Below, piece by piece: positions 52,326 to 61,605 of a DNA stretch of 64,000 nt (the stretch's first letter is position 1; each line of letters opens with the position of its first letter). The position numbers were made by a program, and so were the translations under genes. Under the pieces are notes generated by a model that made no database searches, was not told the DNA's origin, and worked only from the letters and a program-made list of their open reading frames with translations. The stretch covers positions 1-64,000 of the forward strand of contig NZ_CBCPJJ010000023.1 of the NCBI RefSeq assembly GCF_965118895.1, in the 5' to 3' direction. This stretch comes from Rahnella inusitata_A (lineage in GTDB: Bacteria; Pseudomonadota; Gammaproteobacteria; Enterobacterales; Enterobacteriaceae).

Positions 52326-53438
52326 TTAATTTGGCTGGGCAGACGCGGTGAACAGCGGTTTGCCATTTGGCGCTGATTTTAACACCCAGACGCGGCCGTA
52401 GTGGTTATAAAATCCGGCTGCGTGTCCGGCATCAGTACCAATCCCCTGATACATATCGAAATGTTGCCCTTTAATTGCTCCGCCAACGTCCAGCGCCACC
52501 ATCAGACGCATGTGGTATTTTCCAGTGAACTTACCTTTATCGTTAAGCTCCGGTACTTCCGCCAGCAAAGTGCTTCCGGCCGGGATGAGCGAACGGTCAG
52601 ACGCTACGGACGCTTTGGCGATCAATGGAACGCCGCTGGCACCGCGGACTGGTGCGAAAGGTTCAGGCTTAAAGAAGACGAACGACGGGTTTTGTTCCAG
52701 AAGTTCGCGCACTTCGGCGGCGCTGTGCGTATCGGCCCACTGGCGGATTGCCTGCATGGACATATTCTCGCGCGCTACTTCACCGCGATCGATCAGCACC
52801 TTACCGATACTGCGATAAGCGTGGCCGTTTTTGCCCGCATACCCAAAGAACATATAAGGACGGCCATCGCCGTAATCGACATAGCCGCTACCCTGCACTT
52901 CCATCATGAAGTTATCCATCAGGGAGTTTGTCCAGGCCACGACGTAATTTTCGCTCAATGCGCCCGAATAAATGGCAGCGCGATCCGGCAGACGGCCGCG
53001 TTTTGGCGGCATGCGGTACAGCGGATACTGGAATTCGCCCTGACGGGTATAGCGCGCCTGCACCACCGGCGTGTAATACCCGGTCAGTTGAACGTTACCG
53101 AAGTTATCGGCACCTTCCATCTGATAAGCACTGATGCCGTACTGGCTTAGGTTGCGGGTATCTGCACCGGAACGCAGCCATTGCTGAACAGCCTGAAACG
53201 TCGGATTATTTCGGCCATATAAGGAAGAAGAGGCGATTTGCACGGCAGCGACCTGATTGGAGTAATCCAGGGCATTGACAGGTTTGCCTGTCGCATTCGG
53301 CTCATTAACGTATTCCAGCGCGTTTTCCAGCCGCCCATCCTTATATTGCTGACCCCGGTCGGTCGGGCGCGAGGAACAACCTGCAAGCACCGCAATCACC
53401 AAACCACCCAGCAGATATTTACTCCAACGTCCTTTCAT
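52326..53438 (-). CDS. mltA: Membrane-bound lytic murein transglycosylase A
   Basis: MltA is an outer-membrane lipoprotein that cleaves peptidoglycan to 1,6-anhydromuropeptides. The 370-residue protein has a signal peptide with lipobox VLAGC (Cys21), the MltA domain and a C-terminal 3D domain with catalytic Asp in MVALDVGGAIKGQHFDMY. It stands beside the initiator-tRNA cluster as in E. coli. Confidence 0.96.
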   Translation of the reverse strand: MKGRWSKYLLGGLVIAVLAGCSSRPTDRGQQYKDGRLENALEYVNEPNATGKPVNALDYSNQVAAVQIASSSLYGRNNPTFQAVQQWLRSGADTRNLSQYGISAYQMEGADNFGNVQLTGYYTPVVQARYTRQGEFQYPLYRMPPKRGRLPDRAAIYSGALSENYVVAWTNSLMDNFMMEVQGSGYVDYGDGRPYMFFGYAGKNGHAYRSIGKVLIDRGEVARENMSMQAIRQWADTHSAAEVRELLEQNPSFVFFKPEPFAPVRGASGVPLIAKASVASDRSLIPAGSTLLAEVPELNDKGKFTGKYHMRLMVALDVGGAIKGQHFDMYQGIGTDAGHAAGFYNHYGRVWVLKSAPNGKPLFTASAQPN

Positions 53439-53618
53439 TATTGCCGCGCTCTCTTACTTTCAGGGGAAATGACAGGCGAAACGATAACAAACGGCCTATC
53501 AGAAAGGAATTGGCATAGCCGAAAAAATTGCCCTCAACCAAATTGGGTACAAAACAGCAACGATGTGGGCAAAAAGCCAGCAACTAAGTGCTTTGTTTGA
53601 ATAAATTCAAATAAAGGG

Positions 53619-53646
53619 TTGCGCGAAATCTCATGGGGAGTATAGT
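53619..53646 (+). promoter_or_regulatory. Promoter of the tRNA-fMet cluster
   Basis: -35 TTGCGC (53619-53624) and -10 TATAGT (53641-53646), spacer 16, followed by a GC-containing discriminator (TCGCC). An A/T-rich UP-like stretch TTTGAATAAATTCAAATAAA lies immediately upstream. Confidence 0.7.
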
Positions 53647-53660
53647 TCGCCTCCATCGGA

Positions 53661-53737
<77 letters not shown>

Positions 53738-53808
53738 ATTCGATTCGCAGGCAATAAAATGCCCGATTCAATTGAACGATGAAGTAAAGAAGTAAGAAGT
53801 GCTACGGA

Positions 53809-53885
<77 letters not shown>

Positions 53886-53958
53886 ATTCGAGACTTATGC
53901 ATGATGTGCAAAGTTCGAATGATGTGATGAAGTAAATGCAGTACAAAGTAGTGACGGA

Positions 53959-54035
<77 letters not shown>

Positions 54036-54062
54036 ACTACTAAAAAACCAGTAAACATGAGG

Positions 54063-54083
54063 CACCTTAACGGGTGTTTTTTT
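54063..54083 (+). terminator. Terminator of the tRNA-fMet cluster
   Basis: CACC-TTAACG-GGTG followed by seven T. The stem is short, but the T tract is strong. Confidence 0.7.
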
Positions 54084-54142
54084 GTGTCTGAATTTTGGCT
54101 ACAGAATCCTCTCCCCCTTCTTCCTGATGCCCTCTTAAATAT

Positions 54143-55393
54143 TCACCCCCTTGCAGACATGCCACCCTGAGCGAAATAGGCCTTAATCCCTGCCAGTATA
54201 GACTCCGCGACCTGCTGCTGAAAATGAGCCGTACGCAGTTTCTTCTCTTCATTAATGTTACTGATAAATGCGGTTTCCACCAGAATGGACGGGATGTCCG
54301 GTGCTTTGAGTACAGCAAATCCGGCCTGATCCACTTTGTTTTTATGCAGAGGGTTAATCTTGCCCATCCGCGTCAGCACTTCCTTGCCGAATTTAAGACT
54401 GTCGCTGATAGTCGCAGTCTGCACCAAATCAAATATCGTGTGATCGAGATACTTGTCACCACTTTTACTCACGCCGCCAATCTGGTCGGATTCGTTCTGA
54501 GTTTGCGCCAGAAAACGTGCTGCTGAGCTGGTCGCGCCCTTAGTCGATAAGGCAAAAACGGACGAGCCTTTAGCCGCTCGGCTGGTAAACGCGTCGGCAT
54601 GAATGGAGATAAACAGATCTGCCCGCAGCTTTCGCGCCTTGGCGACACGCACTTTCAGCGGAATAAAGACGTCTTCATTGCGGGTCATATGCGCTTTCAT
54701 GTTCTTTTCACGGGCAATAAGCTTTTGTAACCGTCGGGCAATCTGCAAAACGACATCTTTTTCACGCGTTTTATACTTGCCTATAGCACCGGGGTCCTCA
54801 CCGCCGTGACCGGGATCTAACATGATGACCAGAGGCCGGCTTCGACCTGCCTGCCCGTCTTTTACCGCTTCCGGCGGCAAAGTCCTTTCCACGTCCCCAC
54901 GATTGTAATCTTCCAGTAATGCCAGCAGCGGATCATCCTCAGCGCTGACCGCACCTTCTTCCGGATACAGATCGACGACCAGTCGGTTATGGAATTCTGC
55001 CACCGGTTTAAGTGTGAATACGTGAGGATTGATTGAGCGTTTGAGCTCAAGGACCATACGCACGGTGTTGGCATCAAACTGCCCTACCCGAGCCTGCTGA
55101 ATATAAGGATCGCTTTGCTGGACCTTATCCCCCAGGCCTTTCAGCACGCTGTTGAGGTGAACGCCTTCGATATCCACCACCACGCGTGCGGGTGAGCTCA
55201 GCAGAAACTGCTTATACTTCAGAGGAGTACTGGATTCCAGCGTGATGCGGGTATAAGTCGAAGAGGGCCAGATACGCACGGCAATAACCTGTGAACTGGC
55301 AGCGAACCCCACTTTACTCACACTGAGCATCCAGGAAGCCGCTACGGTTTGAAGGAGTCGTCGTCTTCCGGGGTTGTGGTTATCGTCAGTCAT
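54143..55393 (-). CDS. amiC: N-acetylmuramoyl-L-alanine amidase AmiC
   Basis: AmiC cleaves peptide side chains from muramic acid at the septum to separate daughter cells, activated by NlpD. The 416-residue precursor has a twin-arginine signal (GRRRLLQ), an AMIN septal-targeting domain (about residues 35-150) and an Amidase_3 catalytic domain with zinc ligands in MLDPGHGGEDPGAIG, SIHAD and the Glu in LVETAFISN. It is divergent from argA. Confidence 0.97.
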   Translation of the reverse strand: MTDDNHNPGRRRLLQTVAASWMLSVSKVGFAASSQVIAVRIWPSSTYTRITLESSTPLKYKQFLLSSPARVVVDIEGVHLNSVLKGLGDKVQQSDPYIQQARVGQFDANTVRMVLELKRSINPHVFTLKPVAEFHNRLVVDLYPEEGAVSAEDDPLLALLEDYNRGDVERTLPPEAVKDGQAGRSRPLVIMLDPGHGGEDPGAIGKYKTREKDVVLQIARRLQKLIAREKNMKAHMTRNEDVFIPLKVRVAKARKLRADLFISIHADAFTSRAAKGSSVFALSTKGATSSAARFLAQTQNESDQIGGVSKSGDKYLDHTIFDLVQTATISDSLKFGKEVLTRMGKINPLHKNKVDQAGFAVLKAPDIPSILVETAFISNINEEKKLRTAHFQQQVAESILAGIKAYFAQGGMSARG

Positions 55394-55571
55394 GCAGTCT
55401 CAGGCAGATTTTTAAAGTCTTAAAGTGTTGATAAAAAGCTCAGTTTGGGAATTTTAACCAATCCGTCCCTGCATGTCATTCCTAAACATTATTTCGATAT
55501 ATCAATTTGTTGTATGTTTGTAATCGTTGTTAATAGAAAAACAGAGATTTCTTACTTGCCACACAGCCCTA

Positions 55572-55610
55572 AAAGAATAAAAATACAGAAATTACGAATA
55601 AAAATTCAAA
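55572..55610. promoter_or_regulatory. ArgR operator (tandem ARG boxes) before argA
   Basis: Two 18-base boxes, AAAGAATAAAAATACAGA (55572-55589) and TACGAATAAAAATTCAAA (55593-55610), are separated by 3 bases, the usual ARG-box spacing, and match the palindromic consensus around GAATnnnnATTC. They lie just upstream of the argA GTG. Repression by ArgR-arginine is inferred. Confidence 0.75.
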
Positions 55611-55622
55611 TGAGGTTTTGCC

Positions 55623-56948
55623 GTGAAGGAACGTAGTACTGAACTGGTTCAGGGATTTCGCCACTCAGTTCCCTATATCAATGCGCACCGTGGCAAAACA
55701 TTCGTTGTCATGCTTGGTGGAGAAGCCATTGAACATGAGAACTTTAGTAATATTGTCAATGATATCGGTCTGTTACACAGTTTAGGGATCCGGCTTGTCG
55801 TCGTCTATGGCGCACGTCCGCAAATCGACGAGAATCTCGCCGACCACAATTGTGAGCCGATTTATCATAAAAACATTCGTGTCACCGACGCCCGAGCCCT
55901 CGAACTGGTGAAGCAGGCGGCGGGACTTTTGCAACTGGATATCACTGCCCGCCTGTCGATGAGTCTGAATAATACTCCGCTACAGGGCGCGCATATCAAC
56001 GTCGTTTCCGGTAACTTTATTATTGCTCAGCCGCTGGGCGTGGATGACGGCATTGATTACTGCCACAGTGGCCGTATTCGCCGCATCGACGAAGAAGCCA
56101 TTCACCGCCAGCTCGACAGCAACGCCATCGTATTGATGGGGCCGGTTGCAGTGTCGGTGACCGGGGAAAGTTTTAACCTGACTTCCGAAGAAGTCGCGAC
56201 GCAGCTGGCCATCAAACTGAAAGCGGAGAAGATGATCGGCTTCTGTTCTTCACAGGGCGTGATAAACGAAGAAGGCAATATCATTTCTGAGCTGTTCCCA
56301 AACGATGCGCAGCTTCGTATTGATACGATGGAAACCAGCGGCGATTACCTCTCCGGTACAGTGCGCTTCCTGCGCGGTGCCGTGAAAGCCTGCCGCAGCG
56401 GCGTACGTCGTAGCCATTTGATCAGCTACCAGGAAGATGGCGCTTTGATTCAGGAGCTGTTCTCGCGTGACGGTATCGGTACACAAATCGTGATGGAAAG
56501 TGCCGAACAGGTTCGCCGTGCTACCATCAACGACATAGGCGGGATCCTCGAACTTATCCGTCCGCTGGAACAACAGGGAATTCTGGTGCGCCGCTCCCGC
56601 GAACAGCTGGAAATGGAAATCGACAAATTCACTATTATCGAACGGGATAACCTGACCATCGCCTGTGCGGCGCTGTATCCGTTCCACGATGAAGGCATCG
56701 GTGAAATGGCGTGCGTGGCCGTGCATCCTGATTACCGCAGTTCATCACGCGGCGAAATGCTGTTGCAGCGAGTGGCCAGTCAGGCGAAGCAAATGGGGCT
56801 AAACCGTTTGTTCGTGCTCACGACCCGAAGCATCCATTGGTTCCAGGAGCGTGGCTTCAAACCGGCCGAAGTGGATGTTCTGCCGATTCAGAAACAGGAA
56901 ATGTATAACTACCAGCGCCGTTCTAAAATCCTGATCTCCGAACTCTGA
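55623..56948 (+). CDS. argA: N-acetylglutamate synthase ArgA
   Basis: ArgA makes N-acetylglutamate, the first step of arginine synthesis, and is feedback-inhibited by arginine. The 441-residue protein has an N-terminal amino-acid-kinase-like domain (FVVMLGGEAIEHENF, residues 29-43) and a C-terminal GNAT acetyltransferase (VAVHPDYRSSSRGEMLLQRV). The start is GTG at 55623, preceded by TGAGG with 7 bases spacing. In E. coli recD follows on the opposite strand; here ptrA does. Confidence 0.97.
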   Translation: MKERSTELVQGFRHSVPYINAHRGKTFVVMLGGEAIEHENFSNIVNDIGLLHSLGIRLVVVYGARPQIDENLADHNCEPIYHKNIRVTDARALELVKQAAGLLQLDITARLSMSLNNTPLQGAHINVVSGNFIIAQPLGVDDGIDYCHSGRIRRIDEEAIHRQLDSNAIVLMGPVAVSVTGESFNLTSEEVATQLAIKLKAEKMIGFCSSQGVINEEGNIISELFPNDAQLRIDTMETSGDYLSGTVRFLRGAVKACRSGVRRSHLISYQEDGALIQELFSRDGIGTQIVMESAEQVRRATINDIGGILELIRPLEQQGILVRRSREQLEMEIDKFTIIERDNLTIACAALYPFHDEGIGEMACVAVHPDYRSSSRGEMLLQRVASQAKQMGLNRLFVLTTRSIHWFQERGFKPAEVDVLPIQKQEMYNYQRRSKILISEL

Positions 56949-56966
56949 ACGCTGACTTTCATCCAT

Positions 56967-56994
56967 AAAAAAGGACGCTAACGCGTCCTTTTTG
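56967..56994. terminator. Bidirectional terminator between argA and ptrA
   Basis: AAAAGGACGC-TAAC-GCGTCCTTTT with A and T tracts on both sides, within the 68-base gap that replaces recB and recD. Confidence 0.9.
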
Positions 56995-57016
56995 CTTTCT
57001 GAGTTTTCAAATCACA

Positions 57017-59902
57017 TTATTTATCAGTCTGTGATTTCAGGGTTTTCTGCAATGTTGAAGTATCAGCGTAGGTTTTGAAACCTTCCGGCGCAGCATACTG
57101 CGGCGTCTTGCTGTCACTGCCGGAGACCTGAGACAACATCGCCAGACCATCCGGTTTAATTACTGCCTGATGGAAGTAATCCGCCAGTTGCGTTTGTGTC
57201 AACCCGGCAATCACACGGATAACATTGGTGCGCGTATCAAATTGCGCATTCCCCCGGCTGAAATCATTACCTAATCTGTCCGCTTCTTCATCCAGCGTTT
57301 GCGGGCGTTGCTGCATTTCATTTACCAGCCCTTGTTTATACTGATTAAACTCCGCGTCTTTCATTTCACGCAGACGTTTTTCGGCTTGTGGGTAAAAGGC
57401 CAGATAGCGCTGATACAGATAGTCCGGCTGCTTGCTGTTACTTTGCAGTAAGAAACCGATACCCCATTGTTTACCGACAGGAATGGGGAACGCAAATACC
57501 GCGTAACCGAGTTGCTCCTGCGTGCGAAGCTGGCTATAGAACCACGGTTGAATAATTTGCCCGAGTAATGCGCTGTAGCCCATGCTCTGGACTTCGTCAT
57601 AACCGGTCGGCACATACACGGCGGCCAGCGCCGAGTCAGAACTGCTGCCGACACGCTGGATGTTGGCTTTCAGAGGCTCAGTCACAACGGCCTGCGTGCC
57701 GCGCCACCAGTCGGTTCCGTGCTTACCAAGTTTGTGCATAATCTGCTGCGACATAGCTTTCACCTGATCGCCCGTCATATTGCCCACTACCATGATTTCC
57801 ACAGCGGCGTGGTGAATAAGCTGCTCACGGTAAGCATTCACATCATCAAGTGTGATATCCGCAACCAGCTTCTCGCGTTCTGAACGCTCGGTATAAGGCA
57901 CGCGCGAAAGTAACTGAACCGGCTGGAGTGCTAACTCGAAGGCTTTGCCTTTATCCGCAGAGGCTAAACGCTCCCGATACCATGATTTAGCCTGATCAAG
58001 CTGTTGCTGCGTGGGTTTGAAATCAGGATAGCTGTCCACCAGTGCGGCCAGTAAGTCCGGCAGACATTCCGTGAAACCGCTGGCGGTAAACTGCAGCCCG
58101 TTGTCAGGCGACGTACCAAAGCTCAATCCGCCGATAGAAGCCTGATAACTTAGCTGATCGTAAGCTACGCCGGTAAGATAATCCGTCAGGCCGTAAAGTA
58201 CCTGATTTTTCGCCGTGCTTAACGCCTGTTCATTGCGAAAGGATACCGTCACGCTGGCTTTCGGTTCATCAGCGAAGAAGCGGCTTGGCATGTAAAATAC
58301 CCGCAGGCCTTTATCTTCAACCAGCAGTTCAGGTTTTGTCGCTTTAGAATCTTTGGTTACCAGCGCCAGAGAGTTCGGAATGTATGGGTTCAACTCAGGC
58401 AGAGTGAGTTTGATTCCCTTCCCCAGGGATTTCCAGTGCTCGAAGGTTTGTGGCAGGACTTTATCGACCTGATAAGGTGCATTCACAAAGTAAGCGACTT
58501 TATTGTGTGGCTCATTCGGACTGATGATCCAATAACGCGCATTTTGCGGCGTCATTTCATCCAGCCTGGATTCGATCGCTTTCGGATCGTATTGGTCCGT
58601 CAGATAAGGGGAATCCAGAACGTGCTCGACCGGCACACGCAACATGGTATCCACCAGCCATTCGACGTAATCCATATCCCTCGTCAGCGCCGGATAGCGG
58701 AAGTCGAGCGCCATCACGTGGGCAATTTCATCGAAATAGGGTTTCTTTATGCCCTGCTCGCGCATTTCACGCAAATAACTGAAAATGGCGGCAATGACCG
58801 TATCGCGCTCGGCGAGACCTTTATCCGTCAACGAAACTGAAATATTAAACACGCCCTGATTCCGGTTGACCATCGGGTCCGCACCGGCACTAATACCATC
58901 GGCGTAGCCTTGCTTTTGCAGCCAGTCAGACAATGTATTCAGACTGCGGTTACCAATCAGGTAACTGATATAGGTATCCGTCTTACTGCGAAACGCGGCG
59001 CTGTTGTTGTCAATGGCGAACTCAACGCGTAATTCTTTGCGCGGCTGTGCGGGAACAAAATGGATATATTCGCCTTTCTGTTTATCCGTTAAGGTCGGCA
59101 CGGAAATCGGCGGTACGGCGGCATGATGATTGGCAATCTGCCCGAAAGTGTTTGCGGCCAGTTGCGCCAGTTCCGGCAAAGGTTTATTGCTGTAAATCAC
59201 GCCGACCATCAGATTGGCAGAGTAGTAGCGATGATAAAAGTCCGTCAGCTGATCGTGCAACTTGCTGCCCGGCTTGTCCTTTAGGGTATCGAGATTCCCC
59301 CCCGAAAAGCGCGAACCAGGATGTTCCAGATTCAATGTTTCAGCGCGTACCTGTGCCATACGCATTCCATCACGGGAACGCGCCATGGTCAGTTCAGCAT
59401 TCACCGCGTTGCGTTCTCGGTCACCATTGGCGGGGTCTAACAGGGGTTCTCCGATTGCATCGGAAAGGCGATCTACTGCTTCAGGCAGAGCGTCATTTTC
59501 AACTTCCAGATAGAATGCCGTGCGATAGGAAGCGGTGCTACCGTTATGGCTGCCGCCATGTTTTTTGAGAAATTCGGAAAGGCTTTCTGGCTGAGGATAT
59601 TTTTTGGATCCCATCAGCAACATGTGTTCAGTGTAGTGAGCCAGACCTAACTGTGAGTCCGGGTCTTCCAGCGAGCCGACGGGAATAGCCAGAGCTGCGA
59701 GGGATTTAGGCGCATCTGGATCAGAAACGAGCAAAACCGTCATGTCATTCGCCAGCGTTATCGCCTGATACTGACGCGGGTCGTTCTGACTTTTATTGAT
59801 AGCTTGTGCATAAGGCTGCCAACCGGCGGCACTTGAAACAACAGGGGCCCAAAAGGTCAATAACAACAGTAACCCTGTAACTCGGGTAACCTGTTTAAAC
59901 AT
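57017..59902 (-). CDS. ptrA: Protease III (pitrilysin)
   Basis: PtrA is a periplasmic M16 zinc metallopeptidase that cuts small peptides. It has a signal peptide, the inverted zinc motif HYTEH (residues 89-93) and a downstream Glu, and four M16 domains; about 961 residues, as in E. coli. I start at ATG 59902, with GAGGGAGA six bases upstream; GTG 59908 is possible. It is intact although its E. coli neighbours recB and recC are missing on both sides. Confidence 0.95.
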   Translation of the reverse strand: MFKQVTRVTGLLLLLTFWAPVVSSAAGWQPYAQAINKSQNDPRQYQAITLANDMTVLLVSDPDAPKSLAALAIPVGSLEDPDSQLGLAHYTEHMLLMGSKKYPQPESLSEFLKKHGGSHNGSTASYRTAFYLEVENDALPEAVDRLSDAIGEPLLDPANGDRERNAVNAELTMARSRDGMRMAQVRAETLNLEHPGSRFSGGNLDTLKDKPGSKLHDQLTDFYHRYYSANLMVGVIYSNKPLPELAQLAANTFGQIANHHAAVPPISVPTLTDKQKGEYIHFVPAQPRKELRVEFAIDNNSAAFRSKTDTYISYLIGNRSLNTLSDWLQKQGYADGISAGADPMVNRNQGVFNISVSLTDKGLAERDTVIAAIFSYLREMREQGIKKPYFDEIAHVMALDFRYPALTRDMDYVEWLVDTMLRVPVEHVLDSPYLTDQYDPKAIESRLDEMTPQNARYWIISPNEPHNKVAYFVNAPYQVDKVLPQTFEHWKSLGKGIKLTLPELNPYIPNSLALVTKDSKATKPELLVEDKGLRVFYMPSRFFADEPKASVTVSFRNEQALSTAKNQVLYGLTDYLTGVAYDQLSYQASIGGLSFGTSPDNGLQFTASGFTECLPDLLAALVDSYPDFKPTQQQLDQAKSWYRERLASADKGKAFELALQPVQLLSRVPYTERSEREKLVADITLDDVNAYREQLIHHAAVEIMVVGNMTGDQVKAMSQQIMHKLGKHGTDWWRGTQAVVTEPLKANIQRVGSSSDSALAAVYVPTGYDEVQSMGYSALLGQIIQPWFYSQLRTQEQLGYAVFAFPIPVGKQWGIGFLLQSNSKQPDYLYQRYLAFYPQAEKRLREMKDAEFNQYKQGLVNEMQQRPQTLDEEADRLGNDFSRGNAQFDTRTNVIRVIAGLTQTQLADYFHQAVIKPDGLAMLSQVSGSDSKTPQYAAPEGFKTYADTSTLQKTLKSQTDK

Positions 59903-59942
59903 TGCCACTCTCCCTCAATCCAATAAACGTGCCACACGGGCA

Positions 59943-59971
59943 AAAAATAACGGTTCATCCACTGATGAACC
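59943..59971 (-). terminator. Terminator between ppdC and ptrA
   Basis: On the minus strand GGTTCATC-AGTG-GATGAACC is followed by GTTATTTTTTG. It would end the pseudopilin operon transcript 41 bases before the ptrA start. The remaining part of the 60,177-59,972 gap shows no recC remnant that I can recognise. Confidence 0.75.
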
Positions 59972-60177
59972 TCAACCTGCTGTTTTATGCCGTTGAGTCT
60001 TTTCAGACCCCGCAGTTGCAGGATAGTTGTCAAAAAATCAGTCTCGGGATGTACGTTCTGGTGCTGTTTCACATTTTGCACCCGGACACGATACTCCCCT
60101 CCCGGATAAATCACCTGTTTAAACCACTCTATGCAGTTGGGCTGCCATTGCAAGCGGCTTGACAGTATTTCTCCCGC

Positions 60178-60537
60178 CTAACCGGAAGATGTGGGCGTAT
60201 CTGGCTCGCAAAGCAAACGCTGCAACTGCGCCTGATAGTGCGCCGGTGTACGGATAATCGCGCCGATCACTTTGCATCGTTGCCCGGCAGTAAAACCCGA
60301 GATCTGATACTCCCAGCCATTAATTACCGGTTCAGTGCCGTTTCCGCTGACCGAATAGGCTTCTAACTGTGAGTGCGCCTCTGACCACGCCTGCTGCACC
60401 TGCCACTGACGCATAAAACCCTGGCTCAGAGACTGAAAATAGTTGAGCAATCCTAGAACCGATACCGACAGCAGCAGCGCGGCGATCAGCGCCTCAGGCA
60501 GGCTAAATCCTTGCTGTTTGGCTTCTTTCTCAGTCAT
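60178..60537 (-). CDS. ppdC: Type IV pilin-like protein PpdC
   Basis: PpdC is a prepilin-peptidase-dependent minor pseudopilin (PulI/GspI-like). The 119-residue product, started at ATG 60537, has a short leader ending in Gly10 and the processing site QQG-FSLPEALIAALLLSVSVLGLL, with Glu5 of the mature form present. An ATG at 60552 adds five residues. The start overlaps the ygdB stop. It is the last gene of ppdA-ppdB-ygdB-ppdC; in E. coli recC follows. Confidence 0.88.
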   Translation of the reverse strand: MTEKEAKQQGFSLPEALIAALLLSVSVLGLLNYFQSLSQGFMRQWQVQQAWSEAHSQLEAYSVSGNGTEPVINGWEYQISGFTAGQRCKVIGAIIRTPAHYQAQLQRLLCEPDTPTSSG

Positions 60538-61027
60538 CACAGAACTGCTCATCGCCTTCGGGACAGAAATCCAGCCAGCCTTGCCTGAGTGGAAAAAAAA
60601 TCAGCGAGCCATCGGCTTGTATTTGCGCGCTGACCTGCTGGTAAATGGTCACGGGCTCTCCCCCTTCCGACACTCTCCCTTCCCCGCGCACCACAAAAAC
60701 ATCTTCACGTAGTGAAGGGCGGACACAGGTACGTCCTGACCCCACAGCCAGGATCCCGGAGGTCAACGCCTGACATTGCCACTTCGTCTGTGCCGTTAAT
60801 TTCCACCGTTCGCTGATTCCCCAGCTCAGTGAAGACGCGGCATTCTCCCAGGCAATCGCATACCGGTGCTGATGAGAAGTCAGTGCCAGCCCGGCAGAAA
60901 GCTGTTGCTGTAGCGAATTAAGGGCAATCATTCCCAGCCCCATCATCACCATAATACTCAAGATCATGGCACTGCCCTGCTGATGGTATTGAGAGGAATG
61001 CCTCCTGATTTTCGCCCGGAATTTCAT
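60530..61027 (-). CDS. ygdB: DUF2509 (PilX-like) protein YgdB
   Basis: A 165-residue protein with a leader ending in Gly18 and the segment QQGSAMILSIMVMMGLGMIAL, a PilX/GspK-like N-terminal helix lacking the usual Glu5. It is about 30 residues longer than I recall for E. coli YgdB, with four cysteines in the C-terminal domain (WQC, RTC, FCP, FCDD). It overlaps ppdB by 4 bases and ppdC by 8. Confidence 0.85.
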   Translation of the reverse strand: MKFRAKIRRHSSQYHQQGSAMILSIMVMMGLGMIALNSLQQQLSAGLALTSHQHRYAIAWENAASSLSWGISERWKLTAQTKWQCQALTSGILAVGSGRTCVRPSLREDVFVVRGEGRVSEGGEPVTIYQQVSAQIQADGSLIFFPLRQGWLDFCPEGDEQFCDD

Positions 61028-61605
61028 AAGGAATGTCCCGCAACCTGGACAATAATTTTGCGGTGGATCAGGGGATCTTTGCTCCAGCTGGCCTCAAGTT
61101 CCAATGAGAAAAGGCGTCCGGCATTCAGGCCTGAATGTTCCGTCACAGCAAACTTCGTGACGTTAACTTCTGCCGGGTCGAGCAATTTCTCCCAGCCAGA
61201 ACTGTTGCATGCATCTGTACCACGCTGGATTTCAATACCGCCCTGACGCAGGCGATAACCAAAGTATTCAGATTCTGCGCTACCCGGTTTTTCCCAATGC
61301 CCGTTTCTGTTCAGATCATAAATCGCGATAACACAGGAACCTGCAGTTTCTCCTGACGCATTGCCGAGAATGACCGTTTTACCATCACACACGCCATTGC
61401 AAAACCCAGCGCGTCGTAAATCCTTTTCGACAGTAAAGCTGGTCTGGCGCAGCAGTTGATCCAACTGATAATGTCGCCCGAGACTTTGGCTTCGCTGGCG
61501 CATCAGCGGATAAATTTGCGCCGCACTGAGCATCAGCATGCTGCCGACGCCCATCGCCATCATCACTTCAGGCAGTGTGAAGCCCTGCGTTCGACGGGAA
61601 ATCAC
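61024..61605 (-). CDS. ppdB: Type IV pilin-like protein PpdB
   Basis: This 193-residue minor pseudopilin (PilW/GspJ-like) has a leader ending in Gly8 with the site RTQG-FTLPEVMMAMGVGSML, including Glu5. The globular domain has paired cysteines (GFCNGVCDG and SCV). Its ATG overlaps the ppdA stop by 4 bases, indicating coupled translation. Confidence 0.9.
   Translation of the reverse strand: MISRRTQGFTLPEVMMAMGVGSMLMLSAAQIYPLMRQRSQSLGRHYQLDQLLRQTSFTVEKDLRRAGFCNGVCDGKTVILGNASGETAGSCVIAIYDLNRNGHWEKPGSAESEYFGYRLRQGGIEIQRGTDACNSSGWEKLLDPAEVNVTKFAVTEHSGLNAGRLFSLELEASWSKDPLIHRKIIVQVAGHSL

Noticed and set aside
57017..59902. ptrA considered as a pseudogene because neighbouring rec genes are absent
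   Set aside because: The frame is intact over the full family length with signal peptide and zinc motif.
59857..60153. 98-codon minus-strand frame spanning the ppdC-ptrA gap
   Set aside because: It runs through a terminator and into the ptrA start in another frame, has no ribosome site, and does not resemble RecC.
59902..60162. 86-codon plus-strand frame in the same gap
   Set aside because: No ribosome site and no family resemblance; it is the complement of the ptrA leader.
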